DNA of 64,000 nucleotides from Metabacillus malikii (GCF_030813355.1 NZ_JAUSUD010000001.1:62001-126000), one strand, 5' to 3'; shown: positions 18,188-28,111, counted from the stretch's first letter. Program-made: numbers and translations. Notes: a model not told the origin generated them from the letters alone.

Positions 18188-19096
18188 TCAATCCCAAATG
18201 TAAGGAGTTTCTTGATATACATAATAATTTAGCCAGTTTACAAACAATAGGTTTGCGTGAGAACGCCAACAATGGATTGGAGTTTTTGTAGGGTCATTAT
18301 CTTTAAAATAGTTTTTTGGAACATCAATAGCTAACCCCTTTGCTATATCCCGATCATATTCGTCTTTTAATGATGTCCGTTCATACTCTGGATGACCCGT
18401 TAAAAAGATTTGTTTTCCATCTTCAGACATTACTAAACAAACTCCAGCTTCTTCTGAGTAGGATAGGATTTGAAGTCCTGGTACACGCTCAATCTCCTCT
18501 TTTAAGACATCTGTATGCCTAGAATGTGGGACATAATAATAGTCATCAAATCCTCTTAATAATTTTATAGTAGGATGTAAGATTTCATGCTTAAAAATTC
18601 CAAAGCATTTTTTTTCAAGAGGATATTTTTTAACTCCGTAATGATGAAAAAGACCCGCTTGTGCACCCCAACAAATATGTAATGTCGATGTAACATTTGT
18701 TTTAGTCCACTCCATAATTGTTTGTAATTCTGGCCAATAAGAGACTTCTTCAAACTCTAAGTGTTCGATGGGAGCACCTGTTATAATCATGCCATCATAT
18801 TTTTTATGACGAATATGCTTGAAAGTTGTATAGAACTCCTCTAGATGTTCAATTGCGGTAGTTTTTGATGTATGTGTTTCCGGCCGCAAAAATGTAATAT
18901 TTAGTTGTAGTGGAGAGTTTCCTAATAATCTTAATAATTGAGTTTCTGTTTTTTCTTTTTTAGGCATAATATTTAAGATAATGATATTAAGAGGGCGTAT
19001 ATCTTGAGAATAAGCTCTCTGTTCATCCATAATAAATATATTTTCTTGTTCTAATATTTCTTTCGCTGGTAAATGACTCGGTATATTAATAGGCAA
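18188..19096 (-). CDS. metA: homoserine O-acyltransferase MetA, predicted acetyl-specific
   Basis: The TTG at 19096 follows GGAGGTG by six bases and gives the usual [11 protein letters not shown] start and 302 residues. Cys142 (ICWGAQAG) is the acyl nucleophile and the His/Glu of GHPEYE complete the site. Residue 111 is Glu (APIEHLEF). In this family Glu111 goes with acetyl-CoA and Gly111 with succinyl-CoA, so this is probably a homoserine O-acetyltransferase in methionine synthesis. No S-box was recognised upstream. Confidence 0.9.
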   Translation of the reverse strand: MPINIPSHLPAKEILEQENIFIMDEQRAYSQDIRPLNIIILNIMPKKEKTETQLLRLLGNSPLQLNITFLRPETHTSKTTAIEHLEEFYTTFKHIRHKKYDGMIITGAPIEHLEFEEVSYWPELQTIMEWTKTNVTSTLHICWGAQAGLFHHYGVKKYPLEKKCFGIFKHEILHPTIKLLRGFDDYYYVPHSRHTDVLKEEIERVPGLQILSYSEEAGVCLVMSEDGKQIFLTGHPEYERTSLKDEYDRDIAKGLAIDVPKNYFKDNDPTKTPIHCWRSHANLLFVNWLNYYVYQETPYIWD

Positions 19097-19304
19097 AACA
19101 AGCACCTCCATATTTATCTTTCATCATCTGATGATTATTAGTTTTTATCATAATATAATTCACATATTTGCTATAAACGTTGTGAGTGTTTTTATACTCA
19201 TCTTGAGAAGGGTAGATTTCTCCAATATGAATTATCTTTTCAACTATTACGTTTAAATTAAGGCACTTTTCTATACGATATGGCTTTTTGCTTTAATTTA
19301 AATG

Positions 19305-19480
19305 GGGTGGCTTGAGCTAAATGGGACCCCACAGTGTTTACGTTTATAACCGCCGAAGCTAAGACAGACTCACCGCCTACCCCTGAGAAACAAGTATTGC
19401 AAGAGGAGGACTACCCATAATGATAAATTAGTTGGAAGAAACATGTTACGAAAACAGTCAAAAATTTTAATGAAACGGTA
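19305..19480. repeat. dispersed intergenic repeat, copy 2
   Basis: Carries the shared pieces GCCGAAGCTAAGACAGACTCACC, TATTGCAAGAGGAGGACTACCC and TTACGAAAACAGTC. It lies in the 19097-19696 gap before the next gene, which otherwise shows no gene. Confidence 0.6.
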
Positions 19481-19696
19481 AAAAACATTAGATTAATTAA
19501 ATGAAGAGTTCTAATTCTTTATTATAAAAACTTTAGAAAAATAATTCAATTCATAATTGTTTGCATTTAACAATATAAGATGGATGAAGAAAAATCAATT
19601 ACTATATTTCTTTTTCCAAAATTGTTTTGTATAAATACAGTGATTTACGATTTAATAATAACAGAGCAAAGTCATATTGGGAGGTAGTAAGTTAAA

Positions 19697-20191
19697 ATGT
19701 TTGACCCAACAGTATTTGATAATTTAAAAGTTATTATAGAAGGATACATATATGATTTAGAGGCAGAGGGGTCTGTTGTATTAAATGGCAGAAGTGATGT
19801 AATCGATATTGCAACGATGTCAAGACATTATTCAATAACGTATGCTAAAGGTACAAACAATAAACAACTGGCGACGCTTGAGTTGTCAATGAACCAACGG
19901 CAACTAGCAGGTGAACTATTGAGACAACTCAAAAGTCCTGGTTGTCATATTAAACTAGTATTTTATGAACAGCTACAATATGAAGGTCAGGATGAAATTC
20001 TTATGAAGAAAATAAATAAATTGTGGGGACTTCATGAGATAAAACATTCTACAACGAAAGAAATCTCTTCTAACATTGAATCGTACCATTTCCGATATGA
20101 AGTGAACTTTTCAACATTGTTTCGAGAAGGTGAAGAGGAGATAGAGGGATTACTCAACTTAATTGATACTTCAGTTTCGTTATTAAAATGA
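19697..20191 (+). CDS. conserved hypothetical protein
   Basis: A 164-residue protein with GGGAGG before the ATG. Alternating beta strands in the first half (VVLNGRSDVIDIATMSRHYSI) and a charged helical C-terminus. No signal peptide or membrane span. I do not recognise the family. Confidence 0.6.
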   Translation: MFDPTVFDNLKVIIEGYIYDLEAEGSVVLNGRSDVIDIATMSRHYSITYAKGTNNKQLATLELSMNQRQLAGELLRQLKSPGCHIKLVFYEQLQYEGQDEILMKKINKLWGLHEIKHSTTKEISSNIESYHFRYEVNFSTLFREGEEEIEGLLNLIDTSVSLLK

Positions 20192-20204
20192 GGTAGTGAA
20201 TATT

Positions 20205-20560
20205 GGGCTGGGACATAACAAAAACACCTAGTTAAACACGAACATTGTTTATTAGAGGTTTTATGTGCAGCTTTTATAAAGGTTGATTGGATCTGATTGC
20301 GAGACTTCCTGCTGGATGCGTGGGAGAGGCGAGCCTCATGCAGCCGCCCATCGACGTACAAACTAGAGACGGCATCGACTAAAATCAATGGAATATCACG
20401 ATGAGCCTTACTGCGAATCGATGATGAATTACGTATTGAGTTAACCTGAAGTTTGCTTGTTCGTGCCGCCGAAGCTATGAGGCTCACCATCCACCCGCGG
20501 TAAGCGAGTCCAGAACGTCTATCTCTTAAAAAGCAATAATGCTTACCCGATTTTTAAGAG
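20205..20560. repeat. dispersed intergenic repeat, copy 3 (long form)
   Basis: Starts GGCTGGGACATAACAAAAACACC, like copy 6, and includes GGATGCGTGGGAGAGG, CATCGACGTACAAACTAGAGACGG, GCGAATCGATGATGA and CCTGAAGTTTG. A long frame on the minus strand here is repeat, not a gene. Confidence 0.75.
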
Positions 20561-20684
20561 TATAGAGGAAATTAAATCAAAAACCTATATTTTGATCGGA
20601 TTTGTCTATTGATAACAACATCTTGTTTTAATATCCATATTTTTACACAATGTAGAAATTCTTTTGAAATTGTCATTAAGTATT

Positions 20685-21647
20685 TTATACTTTTTTAGCT
20701 CCTAAATAACGTTCTTTCCAATATGGACCTGACAGGTTGCTTATCGTAACGCCTTTAGAGGAACTTGCATGTATAAATTGGTTGTTACCAATATAAACTC
20801 CCACATGTGATGGTCCAGGCTTATACGTTTCAAAGAAGACTAAATCACCAACACCTACTTTTTGTACTTCTTTTGCATAATTCCACAGTTCATTAACTGT
20901 CCTTGGTAAAAGGATATTTTCCTTTTCAAAAATATATTTAATAAATCCACTGCAATCGAAACCAGAAGGAGTATTTCCGCCCCAAACGTATCTGGATCCT
21001 AATAAATTTTTGGCATTCACGACAATATTATTATTATTAATTTCTTGAACGTTTTGAACTTTGATTTTTGTTAATGTTTTACCTTTTTTATTTCGATTTG
21101 AAAGGAGATGAATTTGTGTAGCGGTATTTAAAGTACCTGATAGTTCTAATTTATTTTTCTCTTGGTATTCTTGTACTGCTTTTAATGTGAGAGGACCGAA
21201 AATACCATCAATATGTCCTGTGTAATAGTGTAAAGCTTTCAATTTAGTTTGAAAGGATTTTACTTCTTCGTTTTTATCACCTAGCTGGTATGTCTTTTGT
21301 TCATTTTGTATTGCGGAGAGAGTTGTTAATGTTCTCTTCCCGACAATTCCATCTACCTTTAAATGATGTAGTTGCTGGAATTGCTTTACTGAATGTTCAG
21401 TTGCTTTACCGAAGATGCCGTCAATAGCACCATTGTACAATGTGAGTGAGGTTAACTTCTTTTGGATATTTGATACATAACTACCAGTATGTCCATACCT
21501 GACTACTTGCGAGTAATCGTATGAATTCAACTTATTCGAAGTGGCAGGACTTTCATGTGCAAGTACAAGTGTAGGGCCTCCAAACAGCACGCCAGCAGCA
21601 ACCGAAGAAATGACAATAGCTTCTTTACGTAATGTTACACCTTTCAT
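20685..21647 (-). CDS. peptidoglycan-binding NlpC/P60 endopeptidase
   Basis: Starts at the ATG at 21647 (GGAGTG upstream), 320 residues. A signal peptide covers about residues 1-30. Two peptidoglycan-binding type 1 repeats follow (YGHTGSYVSNIQKKL and LGDKNEEVKSFQTKL, each ending in a DGIFG unit). The C-terminal NlpC/P60 domain has the Cys232-His281-His293 triad. The secreted enzyme should cut D-gamma-Glu-meso-DAP bonds in wall peptides. Confidence 0.9.
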   Translation of the reverse strand: MKGVTLRKEAIVISSVAAGVLFGGPTLVLAHESPATSNKLNSYDYSQVVRYGHTGSYVSNIQKKLTSLTLYNGAIDGIFGKATEHSVKQFQQLHHLKVDGIVGKRTLTTLSAIQNEQKTYQLGDKNEEVKSFQTKLKALHYYTGHIDGIFGPLTLKAVQEYQEKNKLELSGTLNTATQIHLLSNRNKKGKTLTKIKVQNVQEINNNNIVVNAKNLLGSRYVWGGNTPSGFDCSGFIKYIFEKENILLPRTVNELWNYAKEVQKVGVGDLVFFETYKPGPSHVGVYIGNNQFIHASSSKGVTISNLSGPYWKERYLGAKKV

Positions 21648-21954
21648 ATTTAAATCACTCCTAACATTAGAAATATGAGTTTTGTTAAACAAAATGTTGA
21701 ATTAGAAGGGGAATTGTTTATCTGTCAGAATAAAGTTGTCTAAGTGCTTATTGTGAATCTTTTAAAAAGTGACAACAGAGTTAACAACCAAAAAATAAAA
21801 TAAATATAATATCAATGAAGGATACGATAGAAAGCGGTAATATATGACAGGAAAGGTGTTGTTTTTATAAATATAGACAAGTTCAAACCCTATAAATAGC
21901 CCTTGTTGAAGAGGCTATGTTACAATATTATTACGAATGAAAGGAGTGCTCAGA
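21648..21954. other. divergent promoter region
   Basis: The gap between the divergent wall hydrolase and ypgR. It holds a hairpin (ATAGCC with GGCTAT, about 21896-21918) just before a TACAAT that could be the ypgR -10 element, and a GTTGTC/GACAAC pair 30 bases apart. No gene seen. Confidence 0.4.
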
Positions 21955-23082
21955 ATGAAAATTAAAGCGATTGAACCTACTCCTAGTCCTAATACGATGA
22001 AGGTGCTTCTAACGAGCGAATTACCTTCTGGTAAAAGTAATAACTATAAAAAGGAACAGGTAGAAGAAGCGCCTAGTATTATCCGCGATATTTTGTTAAT
22101 CGACGGTGTAAAAGGTGTTTATCATGTAGCGGATTTTCTAGCAGTAGAAAGAAACGCAAAGTATGATTGGAAAGAGATATTAGCGCAGGTTCGTCAAGCA
22201 TTTGGTGAAAGTGTGCAGGATGATATGAACGCTAAAAATGACACAGATGAAGCATTTGGTGAAGTTAAAGTGTTTGTGCAAATGTTTCATTCTATTCCGA
22301 TGCAACTTAAATTAACGGATGGGATAACGGAAGAGCGTGTAGGATTACCAGAACGATTCAAAGAGGCTGTTCTTAAAGCACAGCAAGCTAATGAGAATAT
22401 TGTTTTTGATAGAAAATGGGTAGAACATGGAGTCCGCTACGGTGATTTATCAGATATTGGACGTGATGTTGTTGCTGAATTAAATGCCTCTTACTCCAAT
22501 GAGAGGCTGGAGAGATTAATAAACGCTTCCTCCTCAGAAGTAAGTCAAACAACAAAAAATCAAACTAGAAATTCTTATAAAGTTACATTGGAAATGCTAG
22601 AAGATGATGACTGGTCTGTCAGGTTTTCACACCTTGACCAAATGGACCCGACTGAAGAAGATATTCCTGTATTAGAAAAAGCATTAAAGGATGAAAAGGC
22701 ATCGATTAGAAGGCTGGCTACCGTTTATTTAGGGATGATTGAAAAACCAATCGTGCTGCCATTATTGTATAAAGCACTAAAGGATAAATCTGTGACAGTT
22801 AGAAGAACAGCAGGTGATTGTCTTTCAGATATTGGAGATCCTCAAGCAATGGAGCCAATGATGGAAGCTTTGCAGGATAAAAATAAACTGGTCAGATGGA
22901 GAGCAGCGATGTTTTTATACGAGGTTGGAGATGAACAAGCACTGCCAGCGTTAAAGGCGGCAGAAAATGATCCGGAATTTGAAGTAAGTATGCAAATTAA
23001 AATGGCTATTGAAAGAATTGAAGGTGGAGAAGAAGCGAAAGGTTCTGTATGGAAGCAAATGACGGAAAGTAGAAAAGGTTAG
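21955..23082 (+). CDS. ypgR: Nfu-N/HEAT-repeat protein YpgR
   Basis: Starts at the ATG at 21955 (AAAGGAGTG upstream), 375 residues. The N-terminal ~90 residues match the Nfu/NifU N-terminal scaffold domain (IEPTPSPNTMKV). The C-terminus carries HEAT-like repeats (IPVLEKALKDEKASIRRLA, DKSVTVRRTAGD, DKNKLVRWRAAMFLYEVGD). Annotated as a conserved virulence factor family; it probably acts in protein interaction or iron-sulfur handling, but this is unproven. It precedes brxA. Confidence 0.85.
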   Translation: MKIKAIEPTPSPNTMKVLLTSELPSGKSNNYKKEQVEEAPSIIRDILLIDGVKGVYHVADFLAVERNAKYDWKEILAQVRQAFGESVQDDMNAKNDTDEAFGEVKVFVQMFHSIPMQLKLTDGITEERVGLPERFKEAVLKAQQANENIVFDRKWVEHGVRYGDLSDIGRDVVAELNASYSNERLERLINASSSEVSQTTKNQTRNSYKVTLEMLEDDDWSVRFSHLDQMDPTEEDIPVLEKALKDEKASIRRLATVYLGMIEKPIVLPLLYKALKDKSVTVRRTAGDCLSDIGDPQAMEPMMEALQDKNKLVRWRAAMFLYEVGDEQALPALKAAENDPEFEVSMQIKMAIERIEGGEEAKGSVWKQMTESRKG

Positions 23083-23158
23083 AACAGACACTTGTATTTG
23101 CAAACAAAAAACCCATATAGTATGCTAAGGTTGATTTCAATGAATGGAGTGATGTTTA

Positions 23159-23596
23159 ATGTCAATGGCATATGAAGAATATATGAAACAAATCGTAAAA
23201 CCAATGAGAGCAGAGTTAACAAATGCAGGTTTTCAAGAATTGACAACTGCTGAAGATGTAGAAACGTTTCTTTCAAATGTAGAAGGTACGACCCTTGTAG
23301 TCGTTAACTCTGTATGTGGATGTGCAGCAGGGTTAGCGAGACCGGCTGCAACACAAGCTGTTTTACAATCAGATAAAAAACCAAATCACTTAGTAACGGT
23401 GTTTGCTGGCCAAGATAAAGAAGCAACAAGTAAAATGCGTGAGTACTTTAAAGGCTATGAGCCTTCATCTCCATCAATGGCACTTCTAAAAGGTGATGAA
23501 GTTGTTCATTTTATTCCGCGTCACGAAATTGAAGGAAATGCAATAGAAGAAATAATTGCAAATTTAGATAAATCATTTCAAGAACATTGCGAATGA
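23159..23596 (+). CDS. brxA: bacilliredoxin BrxA
   Basis: A 145-residue thioredoxin-fold protein with the CGC active site in NSVCGCAAGLARP and the conserved HFIPRHEIEG. Bacilliredoxins remove bacillithiol from S-bacillithiolated proteins after oxidative stress. The N-terminus MSMAYEEYMKQ and the position near ypgR fit BrxA (YphP) better than BrxB. Confidence 0.9.
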   Translation: MSMAYEEYMKQIVKPMRAELTNAGFQELTTAEDVETFLSNVEGTTLVVVNSVCGCAAGLARPAATQAVLQSDKKPNHLVTVFAGQDKEATSKMREYFKGYEPSSPSMALLKGDEVVHFIPRHEIEGNAIEEIIANLDKSFQEHCE

Positions 23597-23648
23597 AGGA
23601 TGCTTATGAAGCATCCTTTTGTTATGCAACGTGAAAGGTAGAATCTGT

Positions 23649-24428
23649 ATGATTGTTACAACTTCAGGAAGAGCAGATCAATATATTATTCATATGGCTC
23701 AAGAAATTGCACATGACCTTAATATGAAATATGTCAAAAGAAATAAACAATCTGTTCAAGAATTAAAGCACAACTATCAAGATGATTTATTTGTTGTTGG
23801 GAAAAATCGAATTGAGTATCACTTGCTTTTTCAAGAAAGTCCGCTTTTTTTTCATCCGAATTCAGCGATGTTTCGTGTCAAAAGATTAATGAAAGGTGAT
23901 GAAGACCCTTTCTGTTCAGCATGTAATCTCAAAAAAGGTACTACCTTATTAGATTGTACATTAGGGTTAGGCTCAGATAGTATCGTTGCGAGCTTTTTCA
24001 CCGGTAGTCAAGGCGTTATAAAAGGAATCGAGGCAAATGAGGTTTTAGCTTACATTGTTAGAAAAGGGTTAAAGCAATGGGAGACAGGCGTACTTGAGCT
24101 TGATTATGCAATGAAACGTATAGAGGTGGTACATAATGACCATTTTACCTTTTTACAAATGTGTTCAGACAATACATATGATGTCGTATATTTTGACCCA
24201 ATGTTTGAAGAAGCTATTGAAAGTTCAGAAGGACTAAATCCTTTAAGAGGGGTAGCAAGTTATAACCCACTAAGTATAGAAATAATAAGTGAAGCAAAAC
24301 GCGTAGCGAAAAAAAGAGTTGTATTAAAGGACCATTGGAAAAGTGAACGTTTCGAACAATTAGGCTTTGAAGTGTTCAAAAGAAAATCAGCAAAATTCCA
24401 TTATGGCGTTATAGAAATATCAAATTAG
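23649..24428 (+). CDS. class I SAM-dependent methyltransferase (RsmJ-like)
   Basis: Starts at the ATG at 23649 after AAAGG, 259 residues. The Rossmann methyltransferase core has LLDCTLGLGSDS (motif I) and VVYFDPMFE (motif IV, DPMF), which resemble the 16S rRNA guanine methyltransferase RsmJ. The N-terminal TTSGRADQ also occurs in the Bacillus YpiP-like members. An RNA substrate is likely but not established. Confidence 0.75.
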   Translation: MIVTTSGRADQYIIHMAQEIAHDLNMKYVKRNKQSVQELKHNYQDDLFVVGKNRIEYHLLFQESPLFFHPNSAMFRVKRLMKGDEDPFCSACNLKKGTTLLDCTLGLGSDSIVASFFTGSQGVIKGIEANEVLAYIVRKGLKQWETGVLELDYAMKRIEVVHNDHFTFLQMCSDNTYDVVYFDPMFEEAIESSEGLNPLRGVASYNPLSIEIISEAKRVAKKRVVLKDHWKSERFEQLGFEVFKRKSAKFHYGVIEISN

Positions 24429-24457
24429 TGGAAAATCTTTAATGGAGGTGTTTCAAT

Positions 24458-24580
24458 ATGGCAAAAAGAAAAGCTGACCCATCAAAAACGGGATTAAGTT
24501 CTCCTGATTTCGAAGGGCAAGGGTTAATAAAGGAAAAACAAAGTATCGGTAAACAAGAAGAAAAAAGGAAAAAAGACTAA
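24458..24580 (+). CDS. YuzL-like small basic protein
   Basis: A 40-residue protein with GGAGGTG upstream. The start MAKRKADPSKTGLSSPDFEGQG resembles the YuzL family of Bacilli. Very polar with a lysine-rich tail. Function unknown. A strong terminator follows. Confidence 0.6.
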   Translation: MAKRKADPSKTGLSSPDFEGQGLIKEKQSIGKQEEKRKKD

Positions 24581-24587
24581 ATAACGT

Positions 24588-24624
24588 AAAAAGGGTATTC
24601 CATTTGGATGTGAATACCCTTTTT
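24588..24624 (+). terminator. intrinsic terminator
   Basis: AAAAAGGGTATTC and GAATACCCTTTTT form a 13-pair stem with an 11-base loop. Confidence 0.8.
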
Positions 24625-24778
24625 CTATCAGTAAACTAAAACATACGTTATTTTGTATCTTGTTTCATCTGTTATCTCGAGCACATTTTTTTCATGTGCT
24701 TTTTAAAAATACAAATACTCAAGTTAACCACAAAATAAATACTTAGAATACATGAATAATTACGATTAAAAGTATGTA

Positions 24779-24856
24779 TTAATCAGTAATTTCTACATAA
24801 ATAAAGTACGCTAACGTAATAAAGGACAAAATAATGAAAATTGTTGAATAGCTCAT
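24779..24856 (-). CDS. 25-residue membrane peptide
   Basis: An open frame preceded by GGGAGG with good spacing. The peptide is almost one membrane span (STIFIILSFITLAYFIYV) ending in EITD. A promoter-like pair and a 7-base palindrome lie just upstream on the same strand. Function unknown. Confidence 0.45.
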   Translation of the reverse strand: MSYSTIFIILSFITLAYFIYVEITD

Positions 24857-24883
24857 GTATATACCTCCCTCTGATAAAGTGTA

Positions 24884-24908
24884 GTTTACAGTACTATCTA
24901 TTGTAAAC
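24884..24908 (-). promoter_or_regulatory. palindromic operator overlapping a promoter
   Basis: GTTTACA and TGTAAAC are separated by 11 bases. On the minus strand TTTACA (-35) and TACACT (-10) are 18 bases apart, so the palindrome covers the -35 and spacer of a promoter aimed at the 25-residue peptide gene. The regulator is unknown. Confidence 0.45.
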
Positions 24909-25029
24909 GTTTTTGTATAGTATTAAAAGTGTTACTGAATTTATTTGAATGTAATATAATTGATATATTCATAGACTAAAGTTTATGATAAAATTAACGT
25001 AACAATTGTAATTGGAAGGAAGACAGGAT

Positions 25030-25626
25030 ATGAACAAATGGCTTAGGAAATCACTTGTCATTTTATTCTCCATTGCAACCTTTGGACTTGTGACACCACC
25101 TGCTTCTTTAGCAATTGCTGACAAACCATCTGAGGACTCTACTGAAAAAGCAGATTTAACGAATAAACCATTTGAAGAGGTTACTACCACATTCTCTGCT
25201 GAACCAGAAGAATCTTACCAGATTAAAGACCAAATATTGTCTAATATTATTACTGAAGCAGAACAAAAAGCATACCTTAAGTTTGGCGAAAAAATTGGTG
25301 GGAGAATTGAAGATGAATTTAAAGATGTCATCTTTCCGAAAATCGAAGAGATCATTACATATTATCTAAATGAAGAGTCTGATGAACTGTTTGAACAGCT
25401 AGAGGTTTCAAAACCTACTGGTGGAACAGGAGAAAAGATTTTTCATATATATAATACGAAAACAGGTCAAGATGTACTTCGATTTCATGTTCGTAGAGAA
25501 AACAAACCATTAGAAGGATACTGGTTTAATTTCCACTATCACAGTTACCATGATTCTTTTCAATCTCACAAAGATCTTGGTAGTATTTATTGGGACAAGA
25601 ATACACCACCAAATTGGATGAACTAA
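25030..25626 (+). CDS. ypjP: YpjP family secreted protein
   Basis: Starts at the ATG at 25030, 198 residues. Signal peptide MNKWLRKSLVILFSIATFGLV, then a helical region and a C-terminal domain with WFNFHYHSYHD and LGSIYWDKNTPPNWM typical of YpjP. In B. subtilis ypjP adjoins thyB, as here (one gene intervenes). Function unknown. Confidence 0.85.
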   Translation: MNKWLRKSLVILFSIATFGLVTPPASLAIADKPSEDSTEKADLTNKPFEEVTTTFSAEPEESYQIKDQILSNIITEAEQKAYLKFGEKIGGRIEDEFKDVIFPKIEEIITYYLNEESDELFEQLEVSKPTGGTGEKIFHIYNTKTGQDVLRFHVRRENKPLEGYWFNFHYHSYHDSFQSHKDLGSIYWDKNTPPNWMN

Positions 25627-25639
25627 ATTGACTAATTCT

Positions 25640-25666
25640 AAAAAAGCACATTTATGTGCTTTTTTA
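25640..25666 (+). terminator. terminator of ypjP
   Basis: AAAAAAGCACA pairs with TGTGCTTTTTT around TTTA. Confidence 0.75.
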
Positions 25667-25694
25667 TTTATGCTCTTATCTAAAAGATTGTGGC

Positions 25695-26050
25695 TTTTTG
25701 TACTAACCTTTTTAAGGGTTTGTTGGAGCTGACCTGAGATACTCCTGCGGGATGCGTGGGAGAGGTGAGACGTGAGCAGGCGTTTACGCTGAGGAGTACG
25801 AAAAGATTAGGCGGCTTGCCCATCGACGTACAAACTAGAGACGGGCATCGACTAAGACCAAAGGAATCACGATGAGTCGAATGGCGAATCGATGATGACT
25901 TATCGTAGGGAGGTGACCTGAAGTTTGATAACGGATAGCCGCAAGGAGCTATGAGGCTCACCACCCACCCCGCTATTGCGGAGTACTGTAGCGGAAATAA
26001 ACCGTAAACGACAACTCGGTTAAAAGCAACAATGTTTACGAAAACAGCCT
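25695..26050. repeat. dispersed intergenic repeat, copy 4 (long form)
   Basis: The most complete copy: GAGATACTCCTGCGGGATGC, GCGGCTTGCCCATCGACG, GGCGAATCGATGATGACT, CCTGAAGTTTG, GAGGCTCACCACCCACCCCG and AAAAGCAACAATGTTTACGA occur in order. The 25627-26357 gap holds nothing else recognisable. Confidence 0.78.
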
Positions 26051-26357
26051 TTATTTATTGATATAGTTATTCAAGATTATAGTGATTTCATCATAGGGTT
26101 TATTTTTAGGGACTTGCTGAAATCTCTCGTTACAACTTCATATAACTCCATTCCGTCACCCTCCCTGTCTCCTAGCAAAAATCTTTGCAAACTTTATTAA
26201 TTGAAACAGAATGTTTCTGTTGTAATAAAATGTAAAGGTGTTTTTAATGAATGAGACCACTCTAATCTATTAATATATGTTAATATAATGATAGTTATAT
26301 ATACTCACATTATGATTACACAATCCTTAATCTTACATCATTGAAAGGAAGTTCACC

Positions 26358-27077
26358 ATGAGGAAAGGATTCTTCATTTTCTTTTGTTTTTTCATAACTA
26401 TTCCGATTTTCTTTCTTATAGGTGCATCACAATTACAAGGGATAAAGCTTTCGACTTATACATTTCAAAAAGTAGCATTTTCTTTATCAAAGCCTGTATT
26501 AGGTGAAATTGTATTCTTGCCTGAAAGCGCTTTTAACGAAGAAGAAGTTATAACGATGTTAAATAATTTAGAAAAAATTGATAATAATATTTTAAATCTA
26601 GCTGAAAAAAAAGATATAAAAATAAAATTATTCAAAGGCTCATTAACCGAACAAGATGGTCTACAACGACTAAAAAGCGATAAGCCAAGAGGCTATACAA
26701 ACAATGACCCTAATTGGGAATCAGTACCCGGAATGAGTGAAGAGAGCACTGTTTATGTGAAAATTGGTCATAGTGAATACGGAAAAGGACATAGTTCTGT
26801 AGCTCTAGAACTACATGAGTTTGCACATGCAATTGATAGACAAGTGTTTTTCTATGTTCGCAAGGACCCTATGTTTATTTCGATTTGGAAACAAGAAGCA
26901 GACCGGTTATTTCCTTCCCAGCATTATTTTGTCAACTTTGCTGAGGAGTATTTTGCCGAGGCCTTTGCAATGTACTATTACAATTCTAAAACAAACGAGG
27001 CACTATTCAAAACAGCTCCACTCACATATTCGTTTCTTCAATCATTGGAGATGAAAGCAGCAGAGTTAGTGAAATAA
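26358..27077 (+). CDS. anthrax-lethal-factor-like (ATLF) metalloprotease
   Basis: A 239-residue protein with an N-terminal membrane anchor or signal (residues 4-23). HEFAH at 153-157 gives two zinc ligands and the catalytic Glu154; FAEEYFAEAFAMYY near 194-207 supplies the third ligand, as in the ATLF domain of anthrax lethal factor and its chromosomal relatives. The binding and toxin domains of lethal factor are absent. Probably a cell-surface peptidase of the Bacillus envelope; the substrate is unknown. Confidence 0.8.
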   Translation: MRKGFFIFFCFFITIPIFFLIGASQLQGIKLSTYTFQKVAFSLSKPVLGEIVFLPESAFNEEEVITMLNNLEKIDNNILNLAEKKDIKIKLFKGSLTEQDGLQRLKSDKPRGYTNNDPNWESVPGMSEESTVYVKIGHSEYGKGHSSVALELHEFAHAIDRQVFFYVRKDPMFISIWKQEADRLFPSQHYFVNFAEEYFAEAFAMYYYNSKTNEALFKTAPLTYSFLQSLEMKAAELVK

Positions 27078-27145
27078 TCTTGTAAATATGATTAAATATA
27101 ATGATAGAATAGAACTTGTATTAAATAGTAAGGGGAACTGATAAC

Positions 27146-27589
27146 ATGAAGCAATATTTAGATTTATGTAAACATGTACTTGAGAATGGTGTTAAAAAAG
27201 AAGATCGGACAGGAACAGGGACAATTAGTACGTTTGGTTACCAAATGAGATATAATTTGCAAGATGGTTTTCCGTTGATGACGACAAAAAAACTCCACAC
27301 GAAATCGATATTTCATGAACTGCTTTGGTTTCTATCAGGAGATACAAATATAAAATATCTTCAAGAAAATGGTGTGAAAATTTGGAATGAATGGGCAGAT
27401 GAAAATGGTGAATTAGGACCAGTATATGGTCACCAATGGCGGTCTTGGCCAGCAAAAGATGGAGCAACGATCGATCAAATTTCAAATGTCATTAACCAGA
27501 TTAAAAACAATCCAGATTCTAGAAGATTAATTGTATCAGCGTGGAATGTTGCGGATGTTGACCATATGGCATTGCCCCCGTTGTGTTAG
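27146..27589 (+). pseudogene. thyA: 5' fragment of host thymidylate synthase, cut by the mobile element
   Basis: Codes for the first 145 residues of a short ThyB-type thymidylate synthase ([41 protein letters not shown]), running to ...HMALPP. The element then adds LC and a stop. The catalytic cysteine lies in the other fragment at 45152-45553. Joining the fragments at PP|C gives 264 residues, the exact ThyB length, so the insertion is clean. Alone this piece cannot be active. Confidence 0.93.
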
Positions 27590-27592
27590 ATA
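27580..27592 (+). repeat. left terminal inverted repeat of the thyA element
   Basis: GTTGTGTTAGATA; 11 of 13 bases match the reverse complement of the right end. A subterminal GGGAAAAAC also recurs near the right end (inverted, about 45084). Confidence 0.75.
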
Positions 27593-28111
27593 TAAAATTG
27601 GGAAAAACTATTAAACTATTGAAAAATATATGATGTTTTCGTTTCTCCCAAAAAATAATGGGGGAAAATAAGCGATAATTTATAATTATGAGCAACAGTG
27701 AATATATATACTGCGCTTATATAAATACATATTTGGCAATAGTGAAAGACTGTTAACTGACAGCAGGTTCAATTAAAAATACTTCCTTTTAGCCTTAATT
27801 GCAAGTGAATTTTTTTGGTTTATAATAAAGTGAAACAAATAGACAAAGGTGAGAACATCAGACATTTAGAACATCGAATAAGCTGACAATCTTTGTTATA
27901 ACAACTTAGGGAAAGTGAAAAAGGTTGATTAACCAAACGTAGTGTATTTGATTCACTCTAAGGAAGGTGAATCCATAATAGAATTTAATGAACGTTTTTT
28001 GTTTTTCTTAAACAAAATGTCTTTAATTTGAAAATATAGAAGCAAGTTAGATTTATACTTTAAAGGACCAAAACACAAATTCAAAGGTTAATATTGTAGG
28101 AGGCTATCAAA
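27593..28111. other. element left end, no gene recognised
   Basis: About 520 bases between the terminal repeat and the element thyA. AT-rich; several short inverted and direct repeats, probably recombinase binding sites and the thyA promoter, but none could be assigned firmly. No open frame with a good ribosome binding site was found. Confidence 0.4.

Noticed and set aside
20032-20490. Long minus-strand open frame
   Set aside because: Its second half is the dispersed repeat and the first half is antisense to a better gene; composition is not protein-like.
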